In this document: one piece after another, positions 25,201 to 32,769 of the stretch | How positions within the stretch are numbered: the first letter of the stretch is position 1 | How the letters are laid out: the number at the start of each line of letters is the position of its first letter | NCBI GenBank assembly: GCA_020721045.1 | Contig: DYNN01000014.1 | Span: forward strand, 1 to 44,779 | Origin: Thiomargarita sp. | Lineage (GTDB): Bacteria; Pseudomonadota; Gammaproteobacteria; Beggiatoales; Beggiatoaceae | DNA length: 44,779 nucleotides | Direction: 5' to 3' | Translations under genes and position numbers: made by a program | Notes under the pieces: model-generated | Database searches by the model: none | Seen by the model: the letters and a program-made list of their open reading frames with translations, nothing else | Told to the model about the DNA's origin: nothing

Positions 25201-27626
25201 ATTGTGTAAATAACAAAGCTGGGTTTAGTTATTCAGTGATCAACGAAGAAGGTATTTCTGCCACAGCCCAAGTGGTATTAACCGCGAATCCTATGCCACC
25301 TTTGGCACAAGCTGATGAAATTATTGTGAAAGATAACGCACAACTCTCTATTGATACACACAGTTTACTCAGTAATGACAATGATCCCTATCAACAAAAT
25401 TTAACTATTGTTACTATCAGTGATGCGATCAGTGGCGGCATTGAATTACAAGCAGATCAAACAATTATTTTTACCCCCAACAATGAATTTATCACTACAC
25501 GATTAGGTGGTTTTAGTTATACTGTCAGCAATGGTTGTGATACAGCGACAGCAATGGTGACTGTGCGTAACGAAAATATTCCACCAATAGCACAAGATGA
25601 TAATATAGTAGTGAATCATGTAAAACCTACTGAAATTGATAAAGTTCTATTGTTGGATAATGACAGTGATGACAATAACGATATACTGCATATCAGCGCG
25701 GTTTCCAATCCAATCAGTGGAACAGTGCAACTGCTTGATACTGGGAATATTTTATTCACACCTTCTGCTGAATTTGTCAATACAGGTATTGGTGGTTTTA
25801 TGGTGACAGTAACAGATAATCATGGTGGCGAGAGTACAGCGATGGTTTCTTTAACACCGGATAATCGTCCTCCCATTGCAACAAGTGACAGTTTTGAGAT
25901 AATAACAAACGCGCCAACTACGATCACAGTTGAAGAATTGCTTGCTAATGACACTGATCCAGAGGGTGATCCTTTGACTATTATTGAGGTAAATCAATCG
26001 ATAGCTGGGAATGCAGAATTGTTAGATAACGGACAGATTCAATTTACGCCGTCAGATGATTTTATCACTACACAAATAGGAGGATTTACTTATACAATTA
26101 GCGATGGCAATGATACCAGTACGGCTGTTGTTTCATTGAATTACAAAAATTTACCGCCTAATGCTGTTGGTGATAATTTCGATATTGCTACCGACGCAAC
26201 TGCACTAATTACGGTAGAATCACTACTATCTAATGACACCGATCCACAAAATGAATCTCTCACTTTAATTGAAGTCGATCAAGCGGTTAATGGCAGCGTC
26301 GAATTGTTAGACACCGATCATATTCAATTTACACCTTCTGATGATTTTATTGTAAAAGGTAGTGGTTCATTTTCCTACACAATAGCAGATACTCTTAATA
26401 ATCAATCAACTGCAATTGTTACACTGACTGCGATTAACAATCCACCGACTGCCAATGACGACGAATTGACGGTGACAGATATCACTCCTATTCAGCTAAA
26501 TGCGGCTGATTTATTAACCAATGATACTGATTTTGAACAAGATAGTCTGAATATCATTAAAGTCAGTAATGCTATGAATGGAGAAGTGGTATTAAATGCG
26601 GATCAAACTATCACTTTCACATCTAATGCAACTTTTGAACAAGCGGGTATTGCATCGTTTGTCTATGTTATTACAGATGATATTGGTGGAGAAGCAATGG
26701 CAACTGCTACATTTATTTTAGATAAACCACAAATAATTTCTGCAATAAATGATGTAGTGACCGTACCTAATGCTGACACCGCAATGACTATTCCTAGCAC
26801 GCAATTATTAGCCAATGATATAGGTGAAGATTTATCCATTATTTCGTTTAGTCGCAACGTCGTTAATGGTTCTGTGCAATTGACAGCAGAAGGCGACGTG
26901 CTATTTACGCCCAAGGCTCAATTTGCAATCGACAGAGCGGGTGCTTTTTCATACGTGATCAGTGACGGCGAACAAACAGCAATTGGTTTGGTCAGTTTAC
27001 GCATCGGCACCAATATTTCACCCGATGGCAAAGATGACATGATTGCTATGATGCCCAATACATTATCTGTAGCGATCACTTATGACACATTATTAAGCAA
27101 TGATTTTGATATTGATGGCGATTCTTTAACAATTATTGCAACGAAAGCGGCAGAAAATGGTTTTATCACAACATCAACTGATGAAATCATTTTTTTCCCT
27201 GATGCCAACTTCTCAACTATAGGGCAAGGCAGCTTTGAATATGTAGTGGCAGATGGTAAAGGCGGTATGGATGTAGTGAACGTCAATATCATGCAAGATA
27301 GCCTGACAAGCGGGCGTTCGGGCAAATCTAGCAGAGTAGATTCTCTATTAGATGAGAGTTTTCTGAATTTCGATCTCATTAACGATCATCAAACGACGGT
27401 ACAACCTACTGAAAAAATGGATTTATTTCAAGATAACCAACTTCGCTTAAATGATATTTTAGATTTACCAAATAACGGCGCGCTGCTTATTGAAGACAAC
27501 GATGTGACTGATGATACTCAAAGCTGGGGAACATCCACCACATTCAATCATTTACTATATAACAATTACACCAGTGGAATAGATTTATTGGCAAATTCTG
27601 ATCTACAAAATCAGATTATTTTTTAA
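22227..27626 (+). CDS. Giant FecR-domain / tandem cadherin-like surface protein
   Basis: About 1799 residues, with no Sec signal peptide. Residues 1-250 are a FecR-type domain (VNGPVSAESATGEIRVLQTN, ITLNDNSIFQLGPLTKAQLD, TTFNTPSATIGIRGSEIDVR). A linker and two irregular modules are followed by about 12 tandem cadherin-like repeats of about 95 residues built on PPxAxDD, LLxNDSDxxxDxLxI, NGxVxLxxxGxIxFTP and GxFxYTVSDG, with acidic residues fit for calcium. The C-terminus (LRLNDILDLPNNGALLIEDN) resembles the end of type I-secreted adhesins. Lack of a signal peptide plus that end argues for type I export, though no ABC exporter is in the window. It could be an adhesin or cell-surface scaffold. 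Repeats differ from one another, so the array is old. Confidence 0.8.
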   Translation: MLTMLPNTTVLQQAKYTRVDNDLHIRTAQETIVIEGYFKQPVPLITEEGMQITVADVMAQLSTATGEIIGYVTTLVNGPVSAESATGEIRVLQTNDPIYLHDTLFTAPQSYIKITLNDNSIFQLGPLTKAQLDKYSYDPQTPEQGGQFAGNIFLGIFRFISGQISNDSGEQHTTFNTPSATIGIRGSEIDVRIDDDGATTILHSAGLIEVSAHYSNIELSIYESNTLLYIPITPMLPTIQIASPEQIAQMRGQFTPLDFHVPQEILPHSDVMPDMSSVGAQNEGGRAYPDQFDESNAKTQLWQPSDYRDMHHEDFGQQIVAQMGDWENKPPQFDNQANISPELPPFEFSLPSEFIVFEDNSIIIETHLPQNLLFDITQPTHGYVVNNWDGSLTYTPQFGYFGKDFFQLQSVEEFAALQMMTSQFGYAKTTDNHTLSILAVTEQDENIAYTITQKSDNNYQVEVTIKAQLIDFPALGQNAEYTQPLYGQLQTQADGQLRYLPPENFHGTDSFTYRASPEAQFITVKFQIEPMNDSPMPSNDTDITLAEDTALALLPSQLLANDSDADGDSLSIISVNSMSEMTDKFIDLTHGQVSWNEVKQQIEFMPTLNYFGQSQFTYTVVDLHGARSTATVTMNITPVNDAPITQDDQITIDRSEPIQITADKLLANDSDVENEVLQLIRVENAQNGSVAMDNQGTIIFTPDDNFIQGRFDYFVTDNVIDQKTEQLTETRGTVQINTPFSNGLIQAQDDSIVVKSSPFTMTADQLLANDKGDRLQIVSVNNGINGEVILQDDGNILFVPNSLFTEQGGEFHYTISNNTSNLSDAHVTLTAMLPTVTALGDTISIGSEKSVTVAANTLISNDFSEHGAPLTITAVTQGQNGTVVLEGDHITFIRNEHFIELGDFFYTVSDGNSTNTAQVIVTGVEISYQTPVIHDDVITIFSNAPQTIAIDQLLNNDENANKLTLTTVQDAYQGNVVINGDSIVFTPSTQLNCVNNKAGFSYSVINEEGISATAQVVLTANPMPPLAQADEIIVKDNAQLSIDTHSLLSNDNDPYQQNLTIVTISDAISGGIELQADQTIIFTPNNEFITTRLGGFSYTVSNGCDTATAMVTVRNENIPPIAQDDNIVVNHVKPTEIDKVLLLDNDSDDNNDILHISAVSNPISGTVQLLDTGNILFTPSAEFVNTGIGGFMVTVTDNHGGESTAMVSLTPDNRPPIATSDSFEIITNAPTTITVEELLANDTDPEGDPLTIIEVNQSIAGNAELLDNGQIQFTPSDDFITTQIGGFTYTISDGNDTSTAVVSLNYKNLPPNAVGDNFDIATDATALITVESLLSNDTDPQNESLTLIEVDQAVNGSVELLDTDHIQFTPSDDFIVKGSGSFSYTIADTLNNQSTAIVTLTAINNPPTANDDELTVTDITPIQLNAADLLTNDTDFEQDSLNIIKVSNAMNGEVVLNADQTITFTSNATFEQAGIASFVYVITDDIGGEAMATATFILDKPQIISAINDVVTVPNADTAMTIPSTQLLANDIGEDLSIISFSRNVVNGSVQLTAEGDVLFTPKAQFAIDRAGAFSYVISDGEQTAIGLVSLRIGTNISPDGKDDMIAMMPNTLSVAITYDTLLSNDFDIDGDSLTIIATKAAENGFITTSTDEIIFFPDANFSTIGQGSFEYVVADGKGGMDVVNVNIMQDSLTSGRSGKSSRVDSLLDESFLNFDLINDHQTTVQPTEKMDLFQDNQLRLNDILDLPNNGALLIEDNDVTDDTQSWGTSTTFNHLLYNNYTSGIDLLANSDLQNQIIF

Positions 27627-27646
27627 GCACGTCATTCGCGACAAAC

Positions 27647-27675
27647 GATGCGCTTTCTATTATTGTCAGCGCATC
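27647..27675. terminator. Hairpin between convergent genes, possible bidirectional terminator
   Basis: The arms GATGCGCT (27647-27654) and AGCGCATC (27668-27675) are perfectly complementary with a 13-bp loop. They lie between the stop of the FecR-cadherin gene and the stop of the rhodanese gene. There is no strong T-run on either side, so termination is only likely. Confidence 0.5.
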
Positions 27676-27684
27676 TTAGCGGAA

Positions 27685-28161
27685 TTAAGCAACTTGTTTT
27701 TTAGGAGGCAATTGATCGTCGCGTAAATGTGGCAATAATATTTCATCAGCGGTATCAACATCAACTAATTCACCATTTTTATTATATAGCGGCTGTTCAA
27801 ATTCATTCCAGCCTTTAACACCAGTTTTGAGCGATTTTACATGATGGAAACCAAGAATTTGCATCGTATAAGCCGCTAAAACACTACGATTACCAGAACG
27901 ACAAATCACAACAATTTCTTTATTTCTTGCATTAACTAATTCGGGTACTGTTTCATCGTAACCATACTCACTGGCTGTTTCTAAAATCCCGCGCGGCACA
28001 TTCACAGCGCCTTGAATATGTAGTTTATCAAATTCATAGGGTTCGCGAATATCTAACAATAAAGGTGGATGATCGGTCTCAAGTAATTCTGTCAATGTCC
28101 AAGGAAAAACTTCGTCTACACTTTCCAAACAATCCTTAATCAAATCTTGAAATGTTTTCAT
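27685..28161 (-). CDS. Rhodanese-like sulfurtransferase
   Basis: This is a 158-residue single-domain rhodanese: LLLDIREPYEFDKLHIQGAVNVP (34-56) and the active-site loop CRSGNRS with catalytic C87, followed by the GFHHVKSLKTGVKGW end motif. It moves sulfane sulfur to acceptors via a cysteine persulfide in the cytoplasm, which suits a sulfur-oxidising host, though rhodaneses are widespread. There is no signal peptide. The 40-residue tail beyond the fold (LPHLRDDQLPPKKQVA) is a little longer than usual. It stands alone, convergent to the FecR-cadherin gene. Confidence 0.88.
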   Translation of the reverse strand: MKTFQDLIKDCLESVDEVFPWTLTELLETDHPPLLLDIREPYEFDKLHIQGAVNVPRGILETASEYGYDETVPELVNARNKEIVVICRSGNRSVLAAYTMQILGFHHVKSLKTGVKGWNEFEQPLYNKNGELVDVDTADEILLPHLRDDQLPPKKQVA

Positions 28162-28294
28162 AGCAGTTTTCTTCTTATATTAGAGTACGTAAACATAATA
28201 ATAGATGCTACATGTGAATGTTTCAATAGTAAAGTATATTATTAAATACTAATGTAGCTTCAACGTAAATATTAATCTCGTCATCCACTATTAT

Positions 28295-28381
28295 CCCTCG
28301 TTCCCACATGCCATGTGGGAATGCAGTTGTGACGTGCTACGTCGAATATAATAAGCTCATAAAGTGTTGCAGAAATTAGCA
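28295..28381. repeat. 87-bp direct repeat, copy 1
   Basis: It matches 28465-28551 with one difference (T at 28352, C at 28522). It opens with the near-palindrome TTCCCACATGCCATGTGGGA and continues into GTTGTGACGTGCTACGTCG. Confidence 0.9.
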
Positions 28382-28383
28382 CT

Positions 28384-28479
28384 CCCCTCGTTCCCACATC
28401 CCCTCGTTTCCACATCCCCTCGTTTCCACATCCCCTCGTTCCCACATCCCCTCGTTCCCACATCCCCTCGTTCCCACAT
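28384..28479. repeat. Six tandem 16-bp units
   Basis: The unit is CCCCTCGTTCCCACAT. Copies start at 28384, 28400, 28416, 28432, 28448 and 28464; units 2 and 3 have TTTCC in place of TTCCC. The last unit flows into the second 87-bp repeat, so the array looks like slippage of the first 16 bases of that repeat. Confidence 0.92.
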
Positions 28480-28551
28480 GCCATGTGGGAATGCAGTTGT
28501 GACGTGCTACGTCGAATATAACAAGCTCATAAAGTGTTGCAGAAATTAGCA
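28465..28551. repeat. 87-bp direct repeat, copy 2
   Basis: It lies 170 bp downstream of copy 1. The arms TTCCCACATG and CATGTGGGAA fold into a tight hairpin. Confidence 0.9.
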
Positions 28552-28712
28552 TTTCATAAGCGATTACAAAAAAGACAGAGATTACCAAGTTTAGGAAGAG
28601 AGAAACCATTCTCAATTGATTGAAAATGAAGCAATGTTACTACAAAAAAAGGTTTGATCCCAGTTTATACAGAATGGTGGGTTGCCACTTCATGACGCAG
28701 CGCATCTTGATT

Positions 28713-28740
28713 GCATTCCCACATGGCATGTGGGAACGAG
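28713..28740. repeat. Inverted copy of the 28-bp palindromic core
   Basis: This is the exact reverse complement of 28297-28324 and 28467-28494. Two same-way copies and one opposite copy within 450 bp mark a dispersed palindromic family of REP type. Confidence 0.88.
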
Positions 28741-28832
28741 ATAACGAGATAAATCGATTATGCGCATTTCACACTTAACTGTGTGCAAATATTGTAAAAT
28801 AGTCATATCTAACTTCTACACAAAAGATAAAC

Positions 28833-31800
28833 ATGGATTTCGAGCAATTAAATCATCTTTCCGCTTTATGTGACAATGTGATGCGGCGCGATTATCACCG
28901 TCTACAACAACGGATACGTGACTTAAAAAATCAATTAAAAAAGAAACAACCTATTGATATAAAAACAGTTGAAACTTTAATTGAACAACTTGAAAAATCT
29001 TATCAACAACGTCAACAGCGGCTGACTCAATTACCTGTTCCCAAATTTCCCGATGAATTGCCCGTATCTGAGCGTCGTGACGACATTATCAATACAATTC
29101 TTTCTAATCAAGTGATTATTGTTGCAGGTGAAACGGGCTCAGGTAAAACCACACAATTACCTAAAATTTGCTTGATGGCAGGACGTGGTGTCAGTGGCAC
29201 CATTGGCTGTACGCAACCGCGACGCATTGCTGCTCGTACCATTGCCGCTAGAATTGCCAGCGAATTACAAAGTTCAGTCGGTCATATTGTCGGTTATAAA
29301 GTCCGTTTTACAGAACATGTCAGCGAACACACTTATATCAAACTCATGACAGACGGTATTTTATTGGCTGAAACTCAAGGCGATCGCTATTTAGAACAAT
29401 ATGATACGTTAATTATTGATGAAGCGCATGAGCGTAGTTTAAACATCGACTTTCTACTGGGTTATCTAAAACGATTATTACCTAAACGTCCGGATTTAAA
29501 AGTAATTATCACTTCAGCCACCATTGACACACAACGCTTCTCCGCACATTTTAACCACGCACCAATTATCGAAGTTTCTGGCAGAACTTACCCCGTCGAA
29601 GTACGTTATCGTCCTTTAGATGAAAGTGAAAATGAACAAGATCGCGATATACAACAAGCAATTATCGATGCCGTTGACGAAATTGCACAGTATGAACGCC
29701 AAGCTGATATTTTAGTTTTCTTAAGCGGAGAACGGGATATTCGAGAAACGGCTGACGCATTGCACAAACACCGTTTAATGAATACAGAAATTCTGCCTTT
29801 ATATGCCAAATTATCAATTAGTGAGCAAAATCGGGTTTTTTCGCCAGAACACGCACGACGCATTATTTTAGCCACCAATGTTGCTGAAACTTCATTAACC
29901 GTACCGCGCATTCACGCCGTTATTGACACCGGTTTAGCCCGTCTTAGCCGTTATAGCGTACGTAGCAAAGTGCAACATTTACCGATTGAAAAAATTTCTC
30001 GATCCAGTGCAGAACAACGCAAAGGACGCTGTGGACGGATTGCACCGGGTTTATGTATCCGCTTGTATAGTGAAGAAGATTTTAATAATCGACCTGAATT
30101 TACCGAACCAGAAATTCTACGTACTTCTCTGGCTGCCGTTATTTTGCAAATGTTATCACTACAATTAGGCGATATTAGTCAATTTCCCTTTGTAGAACCA
30201 CCTACGCCCAAAATGATCAACAGCGGTTTTGCGCTATTAGCCGAATTGAACGCAATTGATGAAAAACGGCGTTTAACGCAAATTGGGCGACAATTGGCTA
30301 AATTACCCATTGATCCCAGATTAGGACGCATGATTTTAGCGGCAAAACAAGAATTGTGTTTACAAGAAATCCTCATTATTACCAGCGCGCTGAGTATCCA
30401 AGACCCACGTGAACGACCTATGGATAAACAACAAGCCGCTGATGCCGCTCAAATGCGTTTTACTGATGAACAATCCGATTTTCTCAGTTTTCTCAAATTA
30501 TGGCAATTTTTTCAAGAACAAAGCAAACACCTTTCTAAAAATAAGTTACGCCATCTTTGCCACGAATACTTTTTATCCTACATTCGGATGCGGGAATGGA
30601 TAGATATTCATCACCAATTGACTACGCTAGTAAAAGAATTAAGCTGGAGAATCAATGAAATAGAAGCAAATTATGCCCAAATACACCGTGCTTTATTGAC
30701 GGGTTTATTGGGTAATGTTGCCTTTAAAATTGTTAAAGCTGAAAAATCAGAGCCTTATTTAGGTACACGCAATTTAAAACTCAATATTTTTCCCGGTTCC
30801 ACTTTATTCAAAAAAATGCCAAAATGGATTGTCGCTGGTGAATTAGTTGAAACATCAAAACTATACGCACGCAATACTGCAAAAATTGAACCTGAATGGA
30901 TAGAACAAGTAGCCGGCGATCTCTGTCAACGCACTTATTTTGAACCTCATTGGGAAAAGCGGGTTGCTGAAGTTGCCGCTTACGAAAAAGTTACGTTATA
31001 CGGATTAACGATTGAACCTAAAAGAAAAATTAATTATGGACCGATTAATCCAACAGAATCACGAGAAATTTTTATTCGCTATGCGTTGGTACAAGGTGAA
31101 TATTATTGTCGTTCTAAATTCTTTGAACATAATCAAAAACTTATTGGTGAAATTGAAGCCTTAGAACATAAAGCGCGACGACAAGATATTTTAATTGATG
31201 AAGACCAACTATTTAAATTTTATGATAACCATATTCCACAAGGGATTTATAATGGTACGACTTTTGAACAATGGCTTAAACAGGTTGAATCCAACAATCC
31301 GCTATTTTTGACTCGTGAAGATTTGATGCTACATGAAGGGGAAAGTATTACAAAAAATGCCTTTCCTGACTATTTATTACTCAACAACGTAAAATTTCCA
31401 CTTATCTATCATTTTGAACCCGGCAGTGAACGTGATGGCGTAACAATTAAAATCCAATTAACGCTGTTAAATCAACTCTCTGCACAAGCATTTGAATGGT
31501 TAGTACCGGGTTTGCTAGAAGAAAAAATTATCGCTTTATTACGCAGTTTAGCTAAAAATATTCGTAAAGCATTCGTACCGATTCCAGATGTGGCTAAAGA
31601 AGCCTTGCAAAGTTTACCCATTCTACAAGTCAATTTTCAGGAAGGGGGCAGTTTTTTGACTTTGCCCAACGAATCGTTATATGAAACTTTAGCCCGTTTT
31701 TGTCACCGTTATCGCGGTATGCCTTTGCCTGAACCTGCTTGGGATTTGGACAGTTTGCCTATGCATTTGCGAATGAATTTTTTATTGGTCGATCCACAAA

Positions 31801-32741
31801 ATGAATTTGTCGATATGGGACGCAATTTAAAAGAATTACAACAAAAATGGGGGCAAAAAGCAACTGTAGAATGTCAACAAGAAATTGCAAAAACAACCGA
31901 GTTTGAACGAAATAAACTGACAAATTGGGATTTTGGTGATTTACCAGAAAAAATTGACTTATTAATCAATAAAATCACGGTTCAAGGATTTCCTACTTTA
32001 ATCGATCAAACAACTCATGTCGATTTACGTATTTTAGATAATCAAGAACAAGCACAACAAGCGTTCATTTTAGGCTTAAGACGATTATTTTGGTTAAATT
32101 TACCAATAAAACGTCTATTAAAACAAATGCCTATCGGTCACAGATTATGCTTACAATATATGAAAGTAGGCGATTGTGAAGTGCTGAAAGAGGAATTATT
32201 AACCGCGGTAATTGATACAGTTTTCCTGTTTTCACCATTACCAACAAAACAAACTGAATTTGAACAACGATTGACTGAAGGTAAGCAACGGATAATGACG
32301 ATTGCAAATGAATATAGTCACTTGTTAGCAATGATTTTAGAAGAATATTTTAAATTAATTCAACAATTTAATCGCACATCTGCATTGCCCAATGATATTA
32401 AAACACAAGTGTCAGATTTGGTTTATGCGGGATTTATTAAAACGATTCCGTTAGAGCAATTAAGGCATTTGCCGCGTTATTTAAAAGCAATTCAATTGCG
32501 TTTGGACAAGTTAGCGCGTGATCCCAATAAAGATGCACTAAAAATGGCACAATTTACACCATTTTGGCAAACTTATCTTGCTTGTCGGGAAAAAATGACG
32601 CAAAAAAATGAGCAATGGGCTGAATTTCGTTGGATTTTGGAAGAATTCAGAGTTTCTCTATTTGCTCAAGAATTGCGCACTGCTTATCCAGTATCGGTAA
32701 AAAAGGTAGAAAAGTTATGGAAGCAGTGGAAAAATTGTTGA
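28833..32741 (+). CDS. hrpA: ATP-dependent RNA helicase HrpA
   Basis: This is a full-length (1302 aa) DEAH-box helicase. It shows Walker A GETGSGKT (99-106), motif Ia QPRRIAAR, DEAH (196-199), SAT (228-230), motif V TNVAETSLTVP, and motif VI QRKGRCGR (395-402). The HA2 and OB-fold regions follow, then the long C-terminal region of proteobacterial HrpA (DUF3418), including FEPGSERDGVTIKIQL and AFEWLVPGLLEEKI. HrpA acts on mRNA, and in E. coli on stalled ribosomes and fimbrial mRNA processing. The N-terminal coiled segment (20-65) is typical. The start ATG 28833 lacks a strong binding site, but homology begins within a few residues. The next gene follows after 28 bp. Confidence 0.95.
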   Translation: MDFEQLNHLSALCDNVMRRDYHRLQQRIRDLKNQLKKKQPIDIKTVETLIEQLEKSYQQRQQRLTQLPVPKFPDELPVSERRDDIINTILSNQVIIVAGETGSGKTTQLPKICLMAGRGVSGTIGCTQPRRIAARTIAARIASELQSSVGHIVGYKVRFTEHVSEHTYIKLMTDGILLAETQGDRYLEQYDTLIIDEAHERSLNIDFLLGYLKRLLPKRPDLKVIITSATIDTQRFSAHFNHAPIIEVSGRTYPVEVRYRPLDESENEQDRDIQQAIIDAVDEIAQYERQADILVFLSGERDIRETADALHKHRLMNTEILPLYAKLSISEQNRVFSPEHARRIILATNVAETSLTVPRIHAVIDTGLARLSRYSVRSKVQHLPIEKISRSSAEQRKGRCGRIAPGLCIRLYSEEDFNNRPEFTEPEILRTSLAAVILQMLSLQLGDISQFPFVEPPTPKMINSGFALLAELNAIDEKRRLTQIGRQLAKLPIDPRLGRMILAAKQELCLQEILIITSALSIQDPRERPMDKQQAADAAQMRFTDEQSDFLSFLKLWQFFQEQSKHLSKNKLRHLCHEYFLSYIRMREWIDIHHQLTTLVKELSWRINEIEANYAQIHRALLTGLLGNVAFKIVKAEKSEPYLGTRNLKLNIFPGSTLFKKMPKWIVAGELVETSKLYARNTAKIEPEWIEQVAGDLCQRTYFEPHWEKRVAEVAAYEKVTLYGLTIEPKRKINYGPINPTESREIFIRYALVQGEYYCRSKFFEHNQKLIGEIEALEHKARRQDILIDEDQLFKFYDNHIPQGIYNGTTFEQWLKQVESNNPLFLTREDLMLHEGESITKNAFPDYLLLNNVKFPLIYHFEPGSERDGVTIKIQLTLLNQLSAQAFEWLVPGLLEEKIIALLRSLAKNIRKAFVPIPDVAKEALQSLPILQVNFQEGGSFLTLPNESLYETLARFCHRYRGMPLPEPAWDLDSLPMHLRMNFLLVDPQNEFVDMGRNLKELQQKWGQKATVECQQEIAKTTEFERNKLTNWDFGDLPEKIDLLINKITVQGFPTLIDQTTHVDLRILDNQEQAQQAFILGLRRLFWLNLPIKRLLKQMPIGHRLCLQYMKVGDCEVLKEELLTAVIDTVFLFSPLPTKQTEFEQRLTEGKQRIMTIANEYSHLLAMILEEYFKLIQQFNRTSALPNDIKTQVSDLVYAGFIKTIPLEQLRHLPRYLKAIQLRLDKLARDPNKDALKMAQFTPFWQTYLACREKMTQKNEQWAEFRWILEEFRVSLFAQELRTAYPVSVKKVEKLWKQWKNC

Positions 32742-32769
32742 AATTCAATATGATGGTATTCTCAATTTT

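Larger units (their letters stand above)
28162..28832. other. 671-bp non-coding repeat-rich region
   Basis: It lies between the divergent rhodanese and hrpA genes. It holds two 87-bp direct repeats, a 16-bp tandem array between them, and an inverted copy of the core palindrome, each listed separately. Short frames open on both strands here are products of the repeats and are not counted as genes. The stretch 28162-28290 is plain AT-rich sequence. No clear hrpA promoter can be named; its ATG at 28833 has only a weak upstream purine run. Confidence 0.6.

Noticed and set aside
28384-28479. Regular 16-bp repeats as a CRISPR array
   Set aside because: The units are contiguous with no spacers, shorter than CRISPR repeats, and no cas genes are present.
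28281-28615. Short proteins open on both strands across the repeat nest
   Set aside because: Their sequence is a direct translation of the 16-bp tandem repeat (GNEGMWERGDV-type periodicity), with no homology and no ribosome binding site.
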